Shown: piece by piece, positions 1 to 12,600 of the stretch | Layout of the letters: the number at the start of each line of letters is the position of its first letter | Position numbering within the stretch: the first letter of the stretch is position 1 | From: Antedon mediterranea | Lineage: Eukaryota; Echinodermata; Crinoidea; Comatulida; Antedonidae | Direction: 5' to 3' | Length of the DNA stretch: 64,000 bases | NCBI RefSeq assembly: GCF_964355755.1 | Contig: NC_092675.1 | Coordinates: 30,466,912-30,530,911 of the forward strand | Notes under the pieces: model-generated | Told to the model about the DNA's origin: nothing | Databases searched by the model: none | What the model saw: only the letters and a program-made list of their open reading frames with translations | Program-made: the position numbers and the translations under genes

Positions 1-268
1 AACAAACATGTGAAACGTTTAAACAAACAAACTAATCAAACTCCTAAAAACGATCCAACGTTAATTTAAATGCATTTTTGATCTAAATTAGTACATATAT
101 CTCTACAAAAATGTACTTTCATCGCGAAACCAGTCATAACAATAACTTTTGCGACGAAATTACAAAATAGCTGGCGTTGTTGTATTTCAAAAGCAATAGT
201 ATAAACAAATATTTTCCGAACGCGAACAGATATTTTTTCGTACACGATTTTCGTACACGAAAAAAAGT

Positions 269-292
269 ACTATTAAACGATCGTTTAATAGT
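269..292. repeat. 24-bp perfect palindrome
   Basis: A 12-nt arm (ACTATTAAACGA) is followed directly by its exact reverse complement. It sits beside a direct repeat of TCGTACACGA at about 238-260. No function is assigned; it may be a relic of a transposon end. Confidence 0.6.
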
Positions 293-523
293 GCGAACTA
301 TTGCACGCCATATGACATACAATCGTCCAATCAAATTTCAGGAATTTATATAGGCGTTATATAAAATGTTAATAAATAATAACGCCATTATACTCTTGAA
401 ACTGGAGCTAATTTTAGTGGGACTAAAAGAGTGAACACTTACCTCGCAATGTGTAATCATTTTGTGTTTGGATTGATAGAAGAGCTTCAATGTTCTGTTA
501 AAAACCATCGATAAATATCAAAC

Positions 524-587
524 ATGATAATAATAGTAATAATAAGATTTTTATAGCGCACATACCACTCCAGAGTGCTCAAGGCGC
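524..587 (-). mobile_element. LINE 3' tail of CR1/L2 type
   Basis: On the minus strand it starts GCGCCTTGAGC, runs through GTGCGCTATAAAAATC and ends in a TTATTA-rich tract. This is the usual 3' end of CR1/L2-like non-LTR elements in marine animals. It lies on the same strand and about 240 bp downstream of the LINE reading frame at 831-1637, so it is probably the 3' end of that same copy. A related short tail occurs at 49,563-49,622. Confidence 0.6.
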
Positions 588-830
588 ATTTAAAAATAAA
601 AAAGAAATAAATCATACAAATTCCTGACAAATAAAATGCAATTTCTTTGGAGGGTCCCCATCCGTTGTCGTTCTGTCGCGGTCCCGGACCCCTACCTAGG
701 TGACCAAACAAAGGAGCAGGATACACATTTGCCTTGCCACAGACGACCGGGTGCTCAGAGACAACAACCAAGACAGAGGCACCCCAAAGATAATGCTGGC
801 CAGGAAAAGGTATACAAAACAATTCTAAGT

Positions 831-1637
831 CTAAAAAACTTTAAGAAACCTCATGATTTCCATATGCCTTAATAATAAATGTGTTTTTAATAATTTTTTA
901 AAAGTATCAACAGTTTTGCAAAATCTTATAGAGCTCGGTAGAGCATTCCACAGACGAGGAGCAGTAACGGAGAATGCTCTTTCACCCCATGAGTGGTGAG
1001 ACTTAGGCTGATGTAGAAGCAGCGAGTCACTAGAACGCAGATTACGTCCGGGAACATACAGCCTAAGCATGTCAGAAATATATTCAGGAGCCATGCCATT
1101 TATAGACTTAAAAACAAAGAGTAATATTTTAAAAACAATGCGGTACCTAACAGGGAGCCAATGCAATATTTCCAAAGTATTTGATATGTGTCCATATCTT
1201 GGTAATTTTTTAACAACTCGTGCCGCTGTATTTTGAATCAGTTGGAGCCTGTGGAGTTGTTTTTGTGGTAGCCCGTATAGCAAAGAGTTTCCCATATCTA
1301 GTCGTGAAGTGACAAAAGCATGAACAAGTTGTTTAGCTGCTGTCTCATTCATAAACTTGCGAATCCTTCGAATGTTTCGCAAGTGAAAAGACGACGCAGA
1401 AATAGTTTTGGAGATATGAGAAATCATAGTCATACCCACATCCATTTCAACCTGCCTAGCCGGGTCAATTTGGGTTTCACCAATGTGAATAAAGCTTGGT
1501 GGCAGTTTTTCCAACTGCTGTTTTGATCCAAAGAAAACAAATTCTGTTTTTTCATCATTTAATTTAAGAAAGTTGTTTTTCATCCAGACACGCAATTCAT
1601 AGATACAATGTTGGAGCAATTCCAAAGAAATGATCAA
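831..1637 (-). mobile_element. 5'-truncated non-LTR retrotransposon, reverse transcriptase C-terminus
   Basis: An uninterrupted frame of 268 codons matches the C-terminal third of CR1/L2-like reverse transcriptases. Visible landmarks in order are NNFLKLNDEKTEFVFFGSK, SRLDMGNSLLYGLP, LQLIQNTAARVV, LEILHWLPVRYRI, FKSINGMAPEYISDML, LRSSDSLLL and RAFSVTAPRLWNALP. The catalytic FADD region and the endonuclease are missing, so the copy is 5'-truncated and immobile. It sits on the gene A strand just downstream of its last visible phosphatase exon. The intact frame suggests a fairly recent insertion. Confidence 0.85.
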
Positions 1638-2027
1638 TGTTGTATATTAATCAGACTGTTGTTTTTTTACTTTAAAAATTACATTTTAAGTACTTCATCC
1701 AAATATACACATTTAAAATTGTTAGGCCTAAAATTGTTATTATAGGTTTTGATCGACCTAATTAAGAGGGAGCTTTTCATTTGCGACGATTTACAACCTA
1801 TCAAGAAATCAAGCGAAGAAGCACGTCCTAATACTTTCACATACTAACTATTCACTAGTTTTTATGTCGTCACAAATCAAAAACTCCATAATATTTATTC
1901 ATAATATGCACAACACAAATATTATTTCGATAGTACTTCTATTAGATTCTTCATTCTTATATTTTACTTATTAACATAATTTGATGATATAAGACATTTT
2001 ATTCATAGCAATGTTATGTTACCGTAC

Positions 2028-3601
2028 ATTTATCTCTTCTTGAATAACAGGTCTTCCTAGTATACTTCTTTTGATTTGTATTTCCTTGTACCGGTCAGGG
2101 AAGTGTGCCAATGATATGTTTGTTGCTCCGCAAAACAAACACTCCAAAATCATCTCATAGATAAATGCATACTGGTTCTGGAAAAAAATATAAACAATCA
2201 TTTTCTTCCATGCAGTACATGATTAAAACTGAATAAAATAATAACGATACATACCTCTTTCAAACGAATATGAGGACAGCTACTAAGTGTTTCTTTGACA
2301 AAGTTGAAAACATCAATCTCACTGCTTTCTTCTGCCATATCGAGAATTGCGTTTACGACGATGACAGTTCCGGTTCTCTGGCAATCGGTACTTTGTCACA
2401 AAAAGAGAAATATGGAAGTTTTAACAGGTTCAATTCACTAAGAAATAATGTAAAATAAATGGATGTTTAAAATACCTATACACAAGTGTTGGTCCAACTC
2501 CAAATTCTTTCTTAGCTTTCCTTAAACTGTGTGTAAACTCAATAAGATGTGCAGACGTGTCTATAACATCTCCAGGCCATGCAGTGCAGTTATATTGATG
2601 GACAACACGACGCTCTGAATCACTTTCATTTTTCTGCAAAGTAATAAACAAAATGGATTTAGTGAGTACATTGTGATATTGAAGTAAATCAAGATAGCGG
2701 TAATGAAATCAGTAACATTAGTTATGTTGCTAACTAGAAAAATATTGTAATATATACTAAATATTTATCAAAAATTACCAGCATAATTTCGAACATTTTG
2801 ATTGTAAAACCATTGTCATTCTGTTTATCTTCCAGTTTTCGAACAGACATCTTTCCATATTTGGTCTTTACGTATCCAGTTTCATCATGCAAAAAAATGA
2901 CCTTTGAAATGCGTAAACAATATTTTAATAGTTCATTATTAATATTTTTAAAAATGTATTAATTATATTAAAATTTAAAAAATTTTGTCTTCTAAATTCC
3001 TTCAAAACACTTCGAGAGAATCAACACCATTACTATACTGTGGGAAGTATTGGATAACAAAACTTCATACCTTGTCGCCATCACATGCAATATTAACTAT
3101 TACATTCAGGTTTTCTTGCCAAAAAATTTCCAATAATTTTTTTTCATTGCCTGTTAAAAGCAATAAAGCAGAACAAGCATTAAATAAGCCCATTTTTTAA
3201 ACTGGTGCTACAGGACTTTTTTATTTTATAAGATGATATTTAATAACTTATAAGTGCTGACCGGGTAACTATTTATTAAATAGTATTTTCTTGTTTTGTA
3301 AAATTGTTCTTTCTATTATATATTCTTTTTGTTCTAAGAATAATAATATTGTTCTCACCATGATAAGCAATGTATGCATTCGGTTTTCCCTGAGAATTAG
3401 AATATGTTGGAAATACAATTAAAAGTGAATAGAAAATAATAGTAAAAAGTTAATAGTGAAAAGAAAATTGTCAACAATGTACATTACTGAAGATTACAGA
3501 TTGTACATATGATGATATGATATACTTACATTGATGTAGCAGGCGTTTGGATTGTCACATTTACCATCTGCACGGCAACATGCATATTGACTATGGAGAT
3601 C
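2028..3601 (-). CDS. Gene A PTP domain D1, catalytically dead by sequence
   Basis: Exons 3530-3601, 3359-3389, 3071-3150, 2779-2901, 2476-2633, 2255-2390 and 2028-2177. Family landmarks are PNACYIN, PNAYIAYHG, FWQENLNVIVNI, CTAWPGDV (WPD loop as WPGD), the signature region, and QYAFIYEMILE. Joining exon 2476-2633 to 2255-2390 gives VYSTDCQRTG where active PTPs have HCSAGVGRTG. The nucleophilic Cys is Tyr (codon 2478-2480), although the Arg is kept. The exon carrying the KNRY phosphotyrosine loop in B and C has no counterpart. I infer a pseudophosphatase scaffold. Reading frames are intact, so it is not an obvious pseudogene. Confidence 0.85.
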
Positions 3602-6600
3602 CTATAGCAAAAACACAACAACATACAGATATTGCCTGCTTAGAGGTGAAATATAAGATTTGGTAATGAGGTAATGATATTTTGCTCAAGGAAAAATATA
3701 TTTTCCAAAGTGCAAGCTGAGGAAAATATATTATTCTCGAGAGCAAAATATCATTCTCAAGGGTATGTCAAATCTTATATTTCACCGATATAAAAGGGGA
3801 TATATGTTATATTATATAGCCAAGAACCAGTAGAATATCTGCTGGGTCGGCTAGTTAGTCCTATGTAATTTTAAATAAGCCTACCTAGTTAGGCTACCTT
3901 GCGAAAAATAAACTCAAATAAAATATTCATTCGGGAGGACCACGCGTTGTACATTAACAAAATAATTTCCATAAATAATTCTACACTTTACAGTAATAAT
4001 ATTATTACTTTACAGTAAACATTGTACTTTTGTTCTGTGCAGAAATGCCAATGACGGGCTACTGTTTTAGTCCACATCAAAGAATGGTCAACTGTGTTTA
4101 TAGCCTCAACTATGTAATACTAATGATGGGCAACTGTTAGTTTTGCATGATTCTATTCCTTTTACCATGTTCTATATTATTATTATATTAGATTGAAGCC
4201 ATCAAACAAATTCATCTTCATTTCTGTTGTTGTGTAACATTAAACATTTTTAAACAATTATAACCGTTACATTCTTTATATTTAGTACCCAGCTGTGATT
4301 CATGAATGTTAAGACGTTCCTTTTTTAAAATTATACCTTTCAGTAATATTCTTAATTCAGTTATTTTGTATTACCTCAAACTCTGATTTAAAAGTAAAGA
4401 TTCTTCCTTGTTTTCTATTTTTGATGTACGTGTGCAGATCTTTCAGCTTGACAGGTTGATTGTGATCAGTCACAGTTGACTCCATGGCAACTGCTTGAAA
4501 GTCATTCGCAACCATATTTAAACCGTCTTGCATTTCTGATAAAATTGGAAAAAGTGTAATATAAAAATAAATAAAACTAATATAAAAATATATTTTAACA
4601 TGCTGTAAATTTTTATTTTATCTAACAAATTAATTTTTGTTAAGTCAATTAAATACCAACCTTATAGACAATAAAGACAGAAAAGAATGTATCACTGTGT
4701 ATAAGTATAAGTGAATTTCAAAAGCAACAATGTTGAACTGACTGTTATGTTGGTTGGGATTTAAGAATTGATTTAAGATTATTAAGCATTATTATCAATA
4801 TTTTTGTTGTAAGAAAGACGAATTGTGTAAAAAGGTTCTATCTCGTAGTACTTATACATCGGTACGTTTTACTTACCTATGTTGCCATCTACTTCTGTTT
4901 TCTTCTTCGATTTTATTGTAGCAACGATAACAAAGACACCGATAACGAAGACACCAACTAAAATGATAACTACCAACAAACCTGTTACAAACGAAAAACA
5001 GAAAGCATACAAAAACAAAAACAAAAATAAGGGATTAGTTTTATAGATTATTGTAGAACAGAACGAATCAAAGTGCTGTGGAAAATACAAATAATATAAT
5101 AGAAGTTTATTTTATTAATCATTAATAGGCATACCCGGCACAAGGGATTATGCCTTCCTCCATAGCCTTTTTTTTTTTTAAATTCTATTTTCTTTTGTCC
5201 ATCCAACAATCATCATAATTTTAATTATTTTACCTTATCATTTCTGTATACTATTTTGTATTGTATTGCTATGGAGGAAAATAAATGTCTTTTGAAAATA
5301 AATGAAATGAAATAGCCTACTTGTATGTTTGAATGCAGTCACAGTAATGGATGTTTTAGGACCGATTCCCTTTGATGTTCTTGCTTCAATCTCAAATGTA
5401 TAAACTTTGGTTGTGTCAATTCCATCTATGGTTGTTTGTGTTTCTGTATATCCCGTCTTAGACTCTTTAAGTTCCAATCCATCAAGAAACAGTTTATACT
5501 CATAGGTTATTGAACCTTTTCTGTTGCCACATTTTGGAGGTTTCCATGATAAACTAATCGATTTAGATTTTGCAGACACAACTTGAAGTGATGCTGGAGA
5601 TCCAATTGGAACTATAAATATATACAATAATGTCATGTAGAAATACCGATTACTCTAAATGTTTAAGATCAGTAAACTTATACAATACTTATAATAATGA
5701 TGTTATTTCTGTGACAAGAGGCAGAACATAATATTTTAAAGGGAAAACATCATAGATTTTGTTAAATGATATACTGACTGTCTTCTCCAGTTTGAACGAC
5801 AAGCTTATCTGCTGATGGCTGTCTTGCTCCATCTTCATTGGATAACGATGTGACCTGGATTTCATATTTGGAATATGCACTCAGATTGGAAATGATATAC
5901 GAAGAAGTGTCGAAAGGGCCTTCTTCTACGGCGTCCACATGTACGTCCTCACACATATCAGCTTGTATTAGTTGGTAAGTGACGTTGTACGTAACAGGAC
6001 AGTCTCCATTTTCCACTTCGTTCCAAGTCAACGAAATATTATTTGTCCCAGTAGTAACATCTATCCCATCAATTTTGTTTGGAACTATATAAATGCATAA
6101 CATTAATTAGTAAATATTTTGTGTATAATTAACGTTTCATTGGTTGGATCTAGAAAAATGGTAAAAGTTAAAAATCATCTATGTTAGTTACGTTACTTTG
6201 GTTTAATAAATATTATTATAACATTCATACAGTGATTATTTACAATAATGATCATAATACAGAAAAATGATTTAAAACGTTCTCTACGAGGAAAGATTAA
6301 TTTAAATCTTCCCTATTTCTACTACACCTTATCATCATTAACATCGTATCCTTACCCGGACATTGTGTTGGGAATCGTGTTTTAACTTGACTGTCCGGTC
6401 CACAAACATCTCGTCCGACGATGTTCTTACACACACGAACTTTCACCTCAATTGTTTGATTTGGCGGTAACCCAGTAATTGTAAAGACGTAATCAGTTGT
6501 TGTGATTGTTGTAAATGTTGATTCTTCTTCACTTTTATATAACACTTTATAAGATGACGCTGGTCCAGTTCCATAATCTTCACCAAAAGTCCAATTATAC

Positions 6601-9600
6601 GAGATAGTCATATTGGTGGCGGTAACATCAATAATTTTAACTTGCTTAAATAAATACGGTAAAGCTATGTAAATGAATAAAGATTACAGTTAACATGCAT
6701 TTGAAAAGACCAATACAAAATAGGGTGTGTGTTGTTCAGTTAACATGCATTGAAAAGACCAATACAAAATAGGGTGTGTGTTGTACAGTTAACATGCATT
6801 TGAAAAGACCAATACAAAATAGGGTGTGTGTTGTTCAGTTAACATGCATTGAAAAGACCAATACAAAATAGGGTGTGTGTTGTTCAGTTAACATGCATTT
6901 AAAAAGACCAATACAAAATAGGGTGTGTGTTGTTCAGTTAACATGCATTGAAAAGACCAATACAAAATAGGGTGTGTGTTGTACAGTTAACATGCATTTG
7001 AAAAGACCAATACAAAATAGGGTGTGTGTTGTTCAGTTAACATGCATTGAAAAGACCAATACAAAATAGGGTGTGTGTTGTTCAGTTAACATGCATTTAA
7101 AAAGACCAATACAAAATAGGGTGTGTGTTGTTCAGTTAACATGCATGGAAAAGACCAATACAAAATAGGGTGTGTGTTGTACAGTTAACATGCATTTGAA
7201 AAGACCAATACAAAATAGGATGTGTGTTGTTCAGTTAACATGCATTGAAAAGACCAATACAAAATAGGGTGTGTGTTGTTTTGAGAAGAGGCTTATATTT
7301 TTTGTTCTTACATGACTCTTATTTAATGCTTTTTGGCTAATATCCTAGATGTCTGGATTTGTAAAGAAATTTTATTTATTATACTAATGCTCACCTATCT
7401 GGCAGTCGATACCAGCCCATCCATCTTCACAATCCCAGCAGTAACCCGTATCTTTATCACATGACGATGACGTTTTACAATGACAACTATACTGACAAAA
7501 TTCACCAAACTTTCCATCAGGGCATGTCACATGATCTTCGGAAAAACAGAAAGAAAATGTAAAACAGTATGCAACAAAGAAACCTTGCATACGACGTCGG
7601 CATATAGAATTGCTGTTTATATTGTACAATGATAGAGTAACGCAAATTGCCAGTTAGTGATAACTGGACGTGAATTAAGTGTAATAATACATTTAATTTA
7701 CCAAGACATTTGTTTCCTTCAAATCCATTGTTACATGTAGCTCCTTCTCGACATCCTTTTTCTTTGTCACAATCAGTTGAACTACAGTGACATTCTTGAC
7801 TACAACCTGCACCATACGTAGATCCTGTACATGCTATTTTGTGAAAGTATAATTTTAATAAACGTGTATGTAAATCCTGTCTCCATTTCTGTAGAAATGC
7901 CTGCTTGAGATGAAAACAGGTTATTAATAATTATATTGAAATTATAATTGTAACCTACCTTCATCACATGTAGTACCATGGAATCCTGTCGCACACGCAC
8001 AGCCAACTGGATCTGGAGGACACAGTAAACTCTGACAAGGAGAGGAGCAATAAATACTACATGACCGACCATAATATCCGGTACTACATCCTATAACATG
8101 ATAATATTAAAATGTCACTAATGTAAAAAAACACTAAATATAGCATAACTAGAAAACAATACTTTTGTACTTAATTACCTTCTGAGCAATCAGCACCTTT
8201 AAATCCTGCTGGACAGATACATAATCCAGTCACGTGGTCACATAATCCTCCATTATAACAAACCGGACAATTGTCATTACACTCTGCTCCATGTTTTCTT
8301 GTGGGACAACCTGATTTTTAGTAAATATATTATATTTTTTTTTTACTTTTTGAATCGTTTTCAATTATAACTAAATTTACCTGGTGTAAAAAATGAACAC
8401 ATGTATACTTGGTTCTGTATCAACCAACTGAAGATTTAAAAAAATGTCAAAAACTAACCTCTGACAATCATTCTCATCAGCGCATGTTTTCCGTTTCTGT
8501 CTTTGTAACATTCGTATATTCCAGCATCACTTGTTCTGATATTATTAATAGTCAATGTATCTTTACCATTGCCTTTTGGTATGTCAACGTTGTTTAATTT
8601 CCATTTTAATTCTGATGCATTGATTGTGGTACTGACTTCTAACGTCACGTGATCACCAATACTAACGGTAATAGATCGACGTTGGGGAGTGACGTCAGCT
8701 GGAAATATAATATAATAAGTTGTCGAAGTTACAAGATAATAAAATTCGGAGCTGGAAAATATCAACAAATGTTGCGAGTAGTTAATTATATTATACCCAC
8801 CTGCCTCCACTCATTTATATTTCTACTAATCTATTACAAAAACATATCTCACCATTTTTAGACAATATGATGAAAGGTATGTGTTGAGATATTGAATCTT
8901 TAGTTGCAGTGGCAAAGAAAGCACCGACTTTTTCAGCGTCTGACACAAGAATATCAATTGTTATGGAATGTACACTTGACGTAACTCGTGTTCTTACAGT
9001 TGATTGGTCCGGGAACATCGTTCCAGAAGGAACCAAGCCACCATCATTCCAATTTACTGCTCTTCCATATAACCCAGTTCCTGTATCGCTTTCTCTTCCA
9101 AGTACGATATCAGTAGTTTTGTCAGGAAAAGTGGTATAACCACCAAACATGGTTGATTCCATCGTAGAATCAATGTCCACGGTTGGATCTGGACACATAA
9201 CGGTTAGATCAAGGATTCCATCTAAAAAGTAATTTATTTTTAAGTTATTTTGTTTGTTTTAACATTAGCATATTATTTTCGGGTTTTTTTTTCTTTTAAA
9301 AGGAAGTAAAATATTTTTAAAAAGTATCATAGTCATAGTTTGTCATTGGATTAGTGTTATTTGTGCGTGCCATGGTCTTCAGAAGCATAATTTTGTAAAA
9401 ATAATATATTTAATAAATTGTGAAAATAATTAATACTATGGCAAAATACACCCTAATGATATATTTACCATGCAAAGAACATCGAACACCAGCTTCACTA
9501 TTAGGGTCGCAGTCGTGAATTCCAATACCATTTGATGGACATTGATTCAGACCAGTCTCTGTACCAACACATGCAACATTATCCAGCAAAATATCACCAG

Positions 9601-12600
9601 ATCCCTGCCCAGATTCCTGCCCAAAATCTGTACCAATTAGTGCTTCGCTGAGGCCTGTGTACAACAAAGAATTGCAGACAACGGTGGCATCTTGAACACC
9701 CCATGAATCATCACAGATTGTCCCCCATTTACCCTGGTAAAATATCTCGACACGGCCCTCTAAAGCTGTGGTACTTCCAGCAAGACGAACTACAAGATAT
9801 TAATTAACAGTTAACACTTGATTAAACAAAAACTGTCCACGTAAACAACTTAACATTCCACTGTATTCAGTATTTTGTTTCATTATTTTATGTTTACTGT
9901 CGTTTAATAGTGAGTCTGTTACATTCCTAAATGTATAGTTTTACCAACACAGAGAGGGAATTTCTTCCGTTCACTAAGGCCTTTAATATTTTGAAAATAG
10001 TGTAAAACATTAATTTATTTCTAATCTCCTGATTTGTTTGTGGATTTTGAGATCAAACAACGATTACCTATAATTATGTAGACATAGACAACGTATCGTA
10101 AATTATGTCAAAACAGCTTCAGTAAACTAATTGTTAAAATTGAGCATTTATTATTTCATTTTTTAAAAGAAAAAAAACCCATTATGATCATGCTTGATGT
10201 TGTCGAAAGCGACCTCATTTAAACGAGAAAAATATAAAATATTTACTTGATTGGAAGAATGATTGGAATCAATAGCATTAATACATACAATTTGAGCAAG
10301 GTGTTACAAACCTTTTGGCATACAGCGGACTCCAGCATCATTTTGGTGTCCGCACGATGACGTCAGAACACTATGGCCACACAGATGTAATCGTGGCTCA
10401 GTACCAGTACATTGAACACTAGTGAAGTGGATCGGACCGACTCCTTCACCAAATTTAGATCCAGTCACGGCAGAAAGAGCATCCGGGTAGTCTAATTGAC
10501 GACAGACGACTTTTGCATCTTTCTGGTCCCATTCGTTATCGCAAACCGTACCCCATTGACCGTCCTTAAATACTTCAATACGGCCCTCGCTTTCCAGGGT
10601 GCCTCCTCTAAATCGAAGGGTAGCTGTAGGAAAAAACAAACATTGTAAATGTATTATGTGGCAATCATTGGATGAATAGGTCTATACGAATACATGTCGG
10701 AACATTATTATCTGTTTTGCCCTACATCTATATTATAAGTGAGAGAGTTTGTTTGTTTGTTTGTTTGTTTTTTCGTTATACAAATTTGTGTTACTGCACG
10801 TAACCTTACATATTGAGCATCAAAATTACCGCAATTGTACCGGGAAGGTTCTAAACTACATTTGAACATCATCCACCATCTTGGATCCAAGTTAGGGGCT
10901 GAAATGTGGTCAAAATGGCCCACTTTTGATGTTTGTTCGTTATACAAATTTCTGTTCCTGCATGTAACCATACATATGGGTTATCAAAATGATCGCAATT
11001 GTACTGGGAAGGTTTTAAACTTCATTAAAAAAAAGTCCGGGGATTTGGTTGGAGAGGGGGTGGAGGGTTGGGAGATAGGGTGTGAGAGTTGGGGTTCAGG
11101 GTATAGTGGGATTTTGCTTAGGCTAGGGGTAGTAGGCTATCAAATTGACCAGAAATGTGGTAGGAAATTATTAAAGTATTTTAATTATCACTGGGAAGGG
11201 GATGGGAGTTTGGGGTGGGGATGTAGGCCTATCACCATGACTGAAACTGTACTGGAACGGAATGTTTTGATTATGGGTTGGGAGTGATGGCTAACATTAT
11301 TTGTACTGGAACTATCTTAAACACATCACCCAGTATCTGGGGTGTGTTGGGAGGGGGAGGAGGAGCGAAAATACTGGCGTAATGAAGTAGCCTATGATTT
11401 TAATTGTACTAGGAAGATTACTACATTTGAACTCTTCAGGAGAGGAGTTTGTTGATTGTGGCTGGGATGGTAAAAGAAGAAAGAAGGCTGGGGGACCGCA
11501 GTATCAAAATGAGATATTTTAATTATCAGCCAATATGACACCTATTCATTTACACAGATTACAACGTACTTAAACCATAGGCCTATCAGACCCCACTCAT
11601 TTTGAAGCTAACGTTTAATTGAATTTGTTTGTTTTTTTTTCAAAAAGAGTGTGGGGTGTTATTGAAGAAAGATGGAGGTTGATGAGTATATAGTGCATCG
11701 GGCTTTATGTACTGAGAAGGCTTCTCAACACTAATTTTGAAACCCGCCCTGGGGCGGGTATTATTGCTAGTATATCTATATTTATAAAAAGATTTTCTTA
11801 CAAATTCCGCAAACCACGCCAGCGTCTTCTTTATGACTACAATCATGTACATTCAAACCATTGTTGTCACAATCAAGGATATTGCTCTCTGATCCAGAAC
11901 ACGCTACATTATCAAGCAGGATGGGTGAGCCAGCATTCCCTTCACCATATGTGGCACCATTTGGAGCCTGAGTAGCATCTACATACCCTAGCTGACGGCA
12001 TACTACTGTCGCATCATGTATATCCCAGAAATCGTCACAAATCGTTCCCCATTCGCCGTTGTAGTAGATTTCAACACGTCCTTCATATTGGTCTGACCCA
12101 CCAACGAGACGAACATCTTGGTTTAAAAAAAAAATCATTAATTATCAAAAGTTACTGGAACACTAACTTCGTTTGTCATGATTTCAAATTTATATGTTAT
12201 ACATACACACAAAATGAAACTTTTTTATAAAATTATAATTCCGATTCTGAAAAAAAATATTACCAATTCAAAATATTAAATATGTGCAGATATTTGTATG
12301 GCAGTATGTTGAGCCAGACCTTTTCTAATTTTGTTATCGTTAGATTTCCTTTGGTGTCATATCATAATACAATATTTGTGACCATCTTACATTACTAAAT
12401 ACTATAAGTAGTTCAGAGTATTATCTTACAATTACAAATCACGCCAGCATCTTCAGAATGACCGCAATCGTGTACATTCAAACCACGGCTGCTACAATCA
12501 AGGATATTGCTCTCTGATCCAGAACACGCTACATTATCAAGCAGGATGGGTGAGGCAGCATTCCCTTCACCATATGCGGCAGAACCTGGAGCTCCAGTAG

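Larger units (their letters stand above)
1..2027. other. Flank below gene A: no host exon seen
   Basis: This stretch follows the last visible exon of gene A, which ends at a splice donor. In paralogues B and C the next exons encode the D1-D2 linker and the second phosphatase domain. No such exon (linker with a KNRYPRIVP-like motif, or a D2 signature) was found here on the minus strand. The only recognisable content is a truncated LINE and its tail plus a short perfect palindrome. Either the D2 exons lie beyond the window, with the LINE sitting in a long intron, or gene A has lost D2. Confidence 0.6.

Noticed and set aside
5125-5317. LINE 3' end ending in GAAAT repeats in the intron before the gene A transmembrane exon
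   Set aside because: TGTATTGTATTGCTATGGAGG followed by AAATAAATGAAATG looks like a LINE tail, but no body or target duplication can be seen, so it is not listed.
10835-11287. 150-codon + strand frame
   Set aside because: It lies within the Helitron-like element, is Gly/Trp-rich from GT-rich repeats and resembles no protein.
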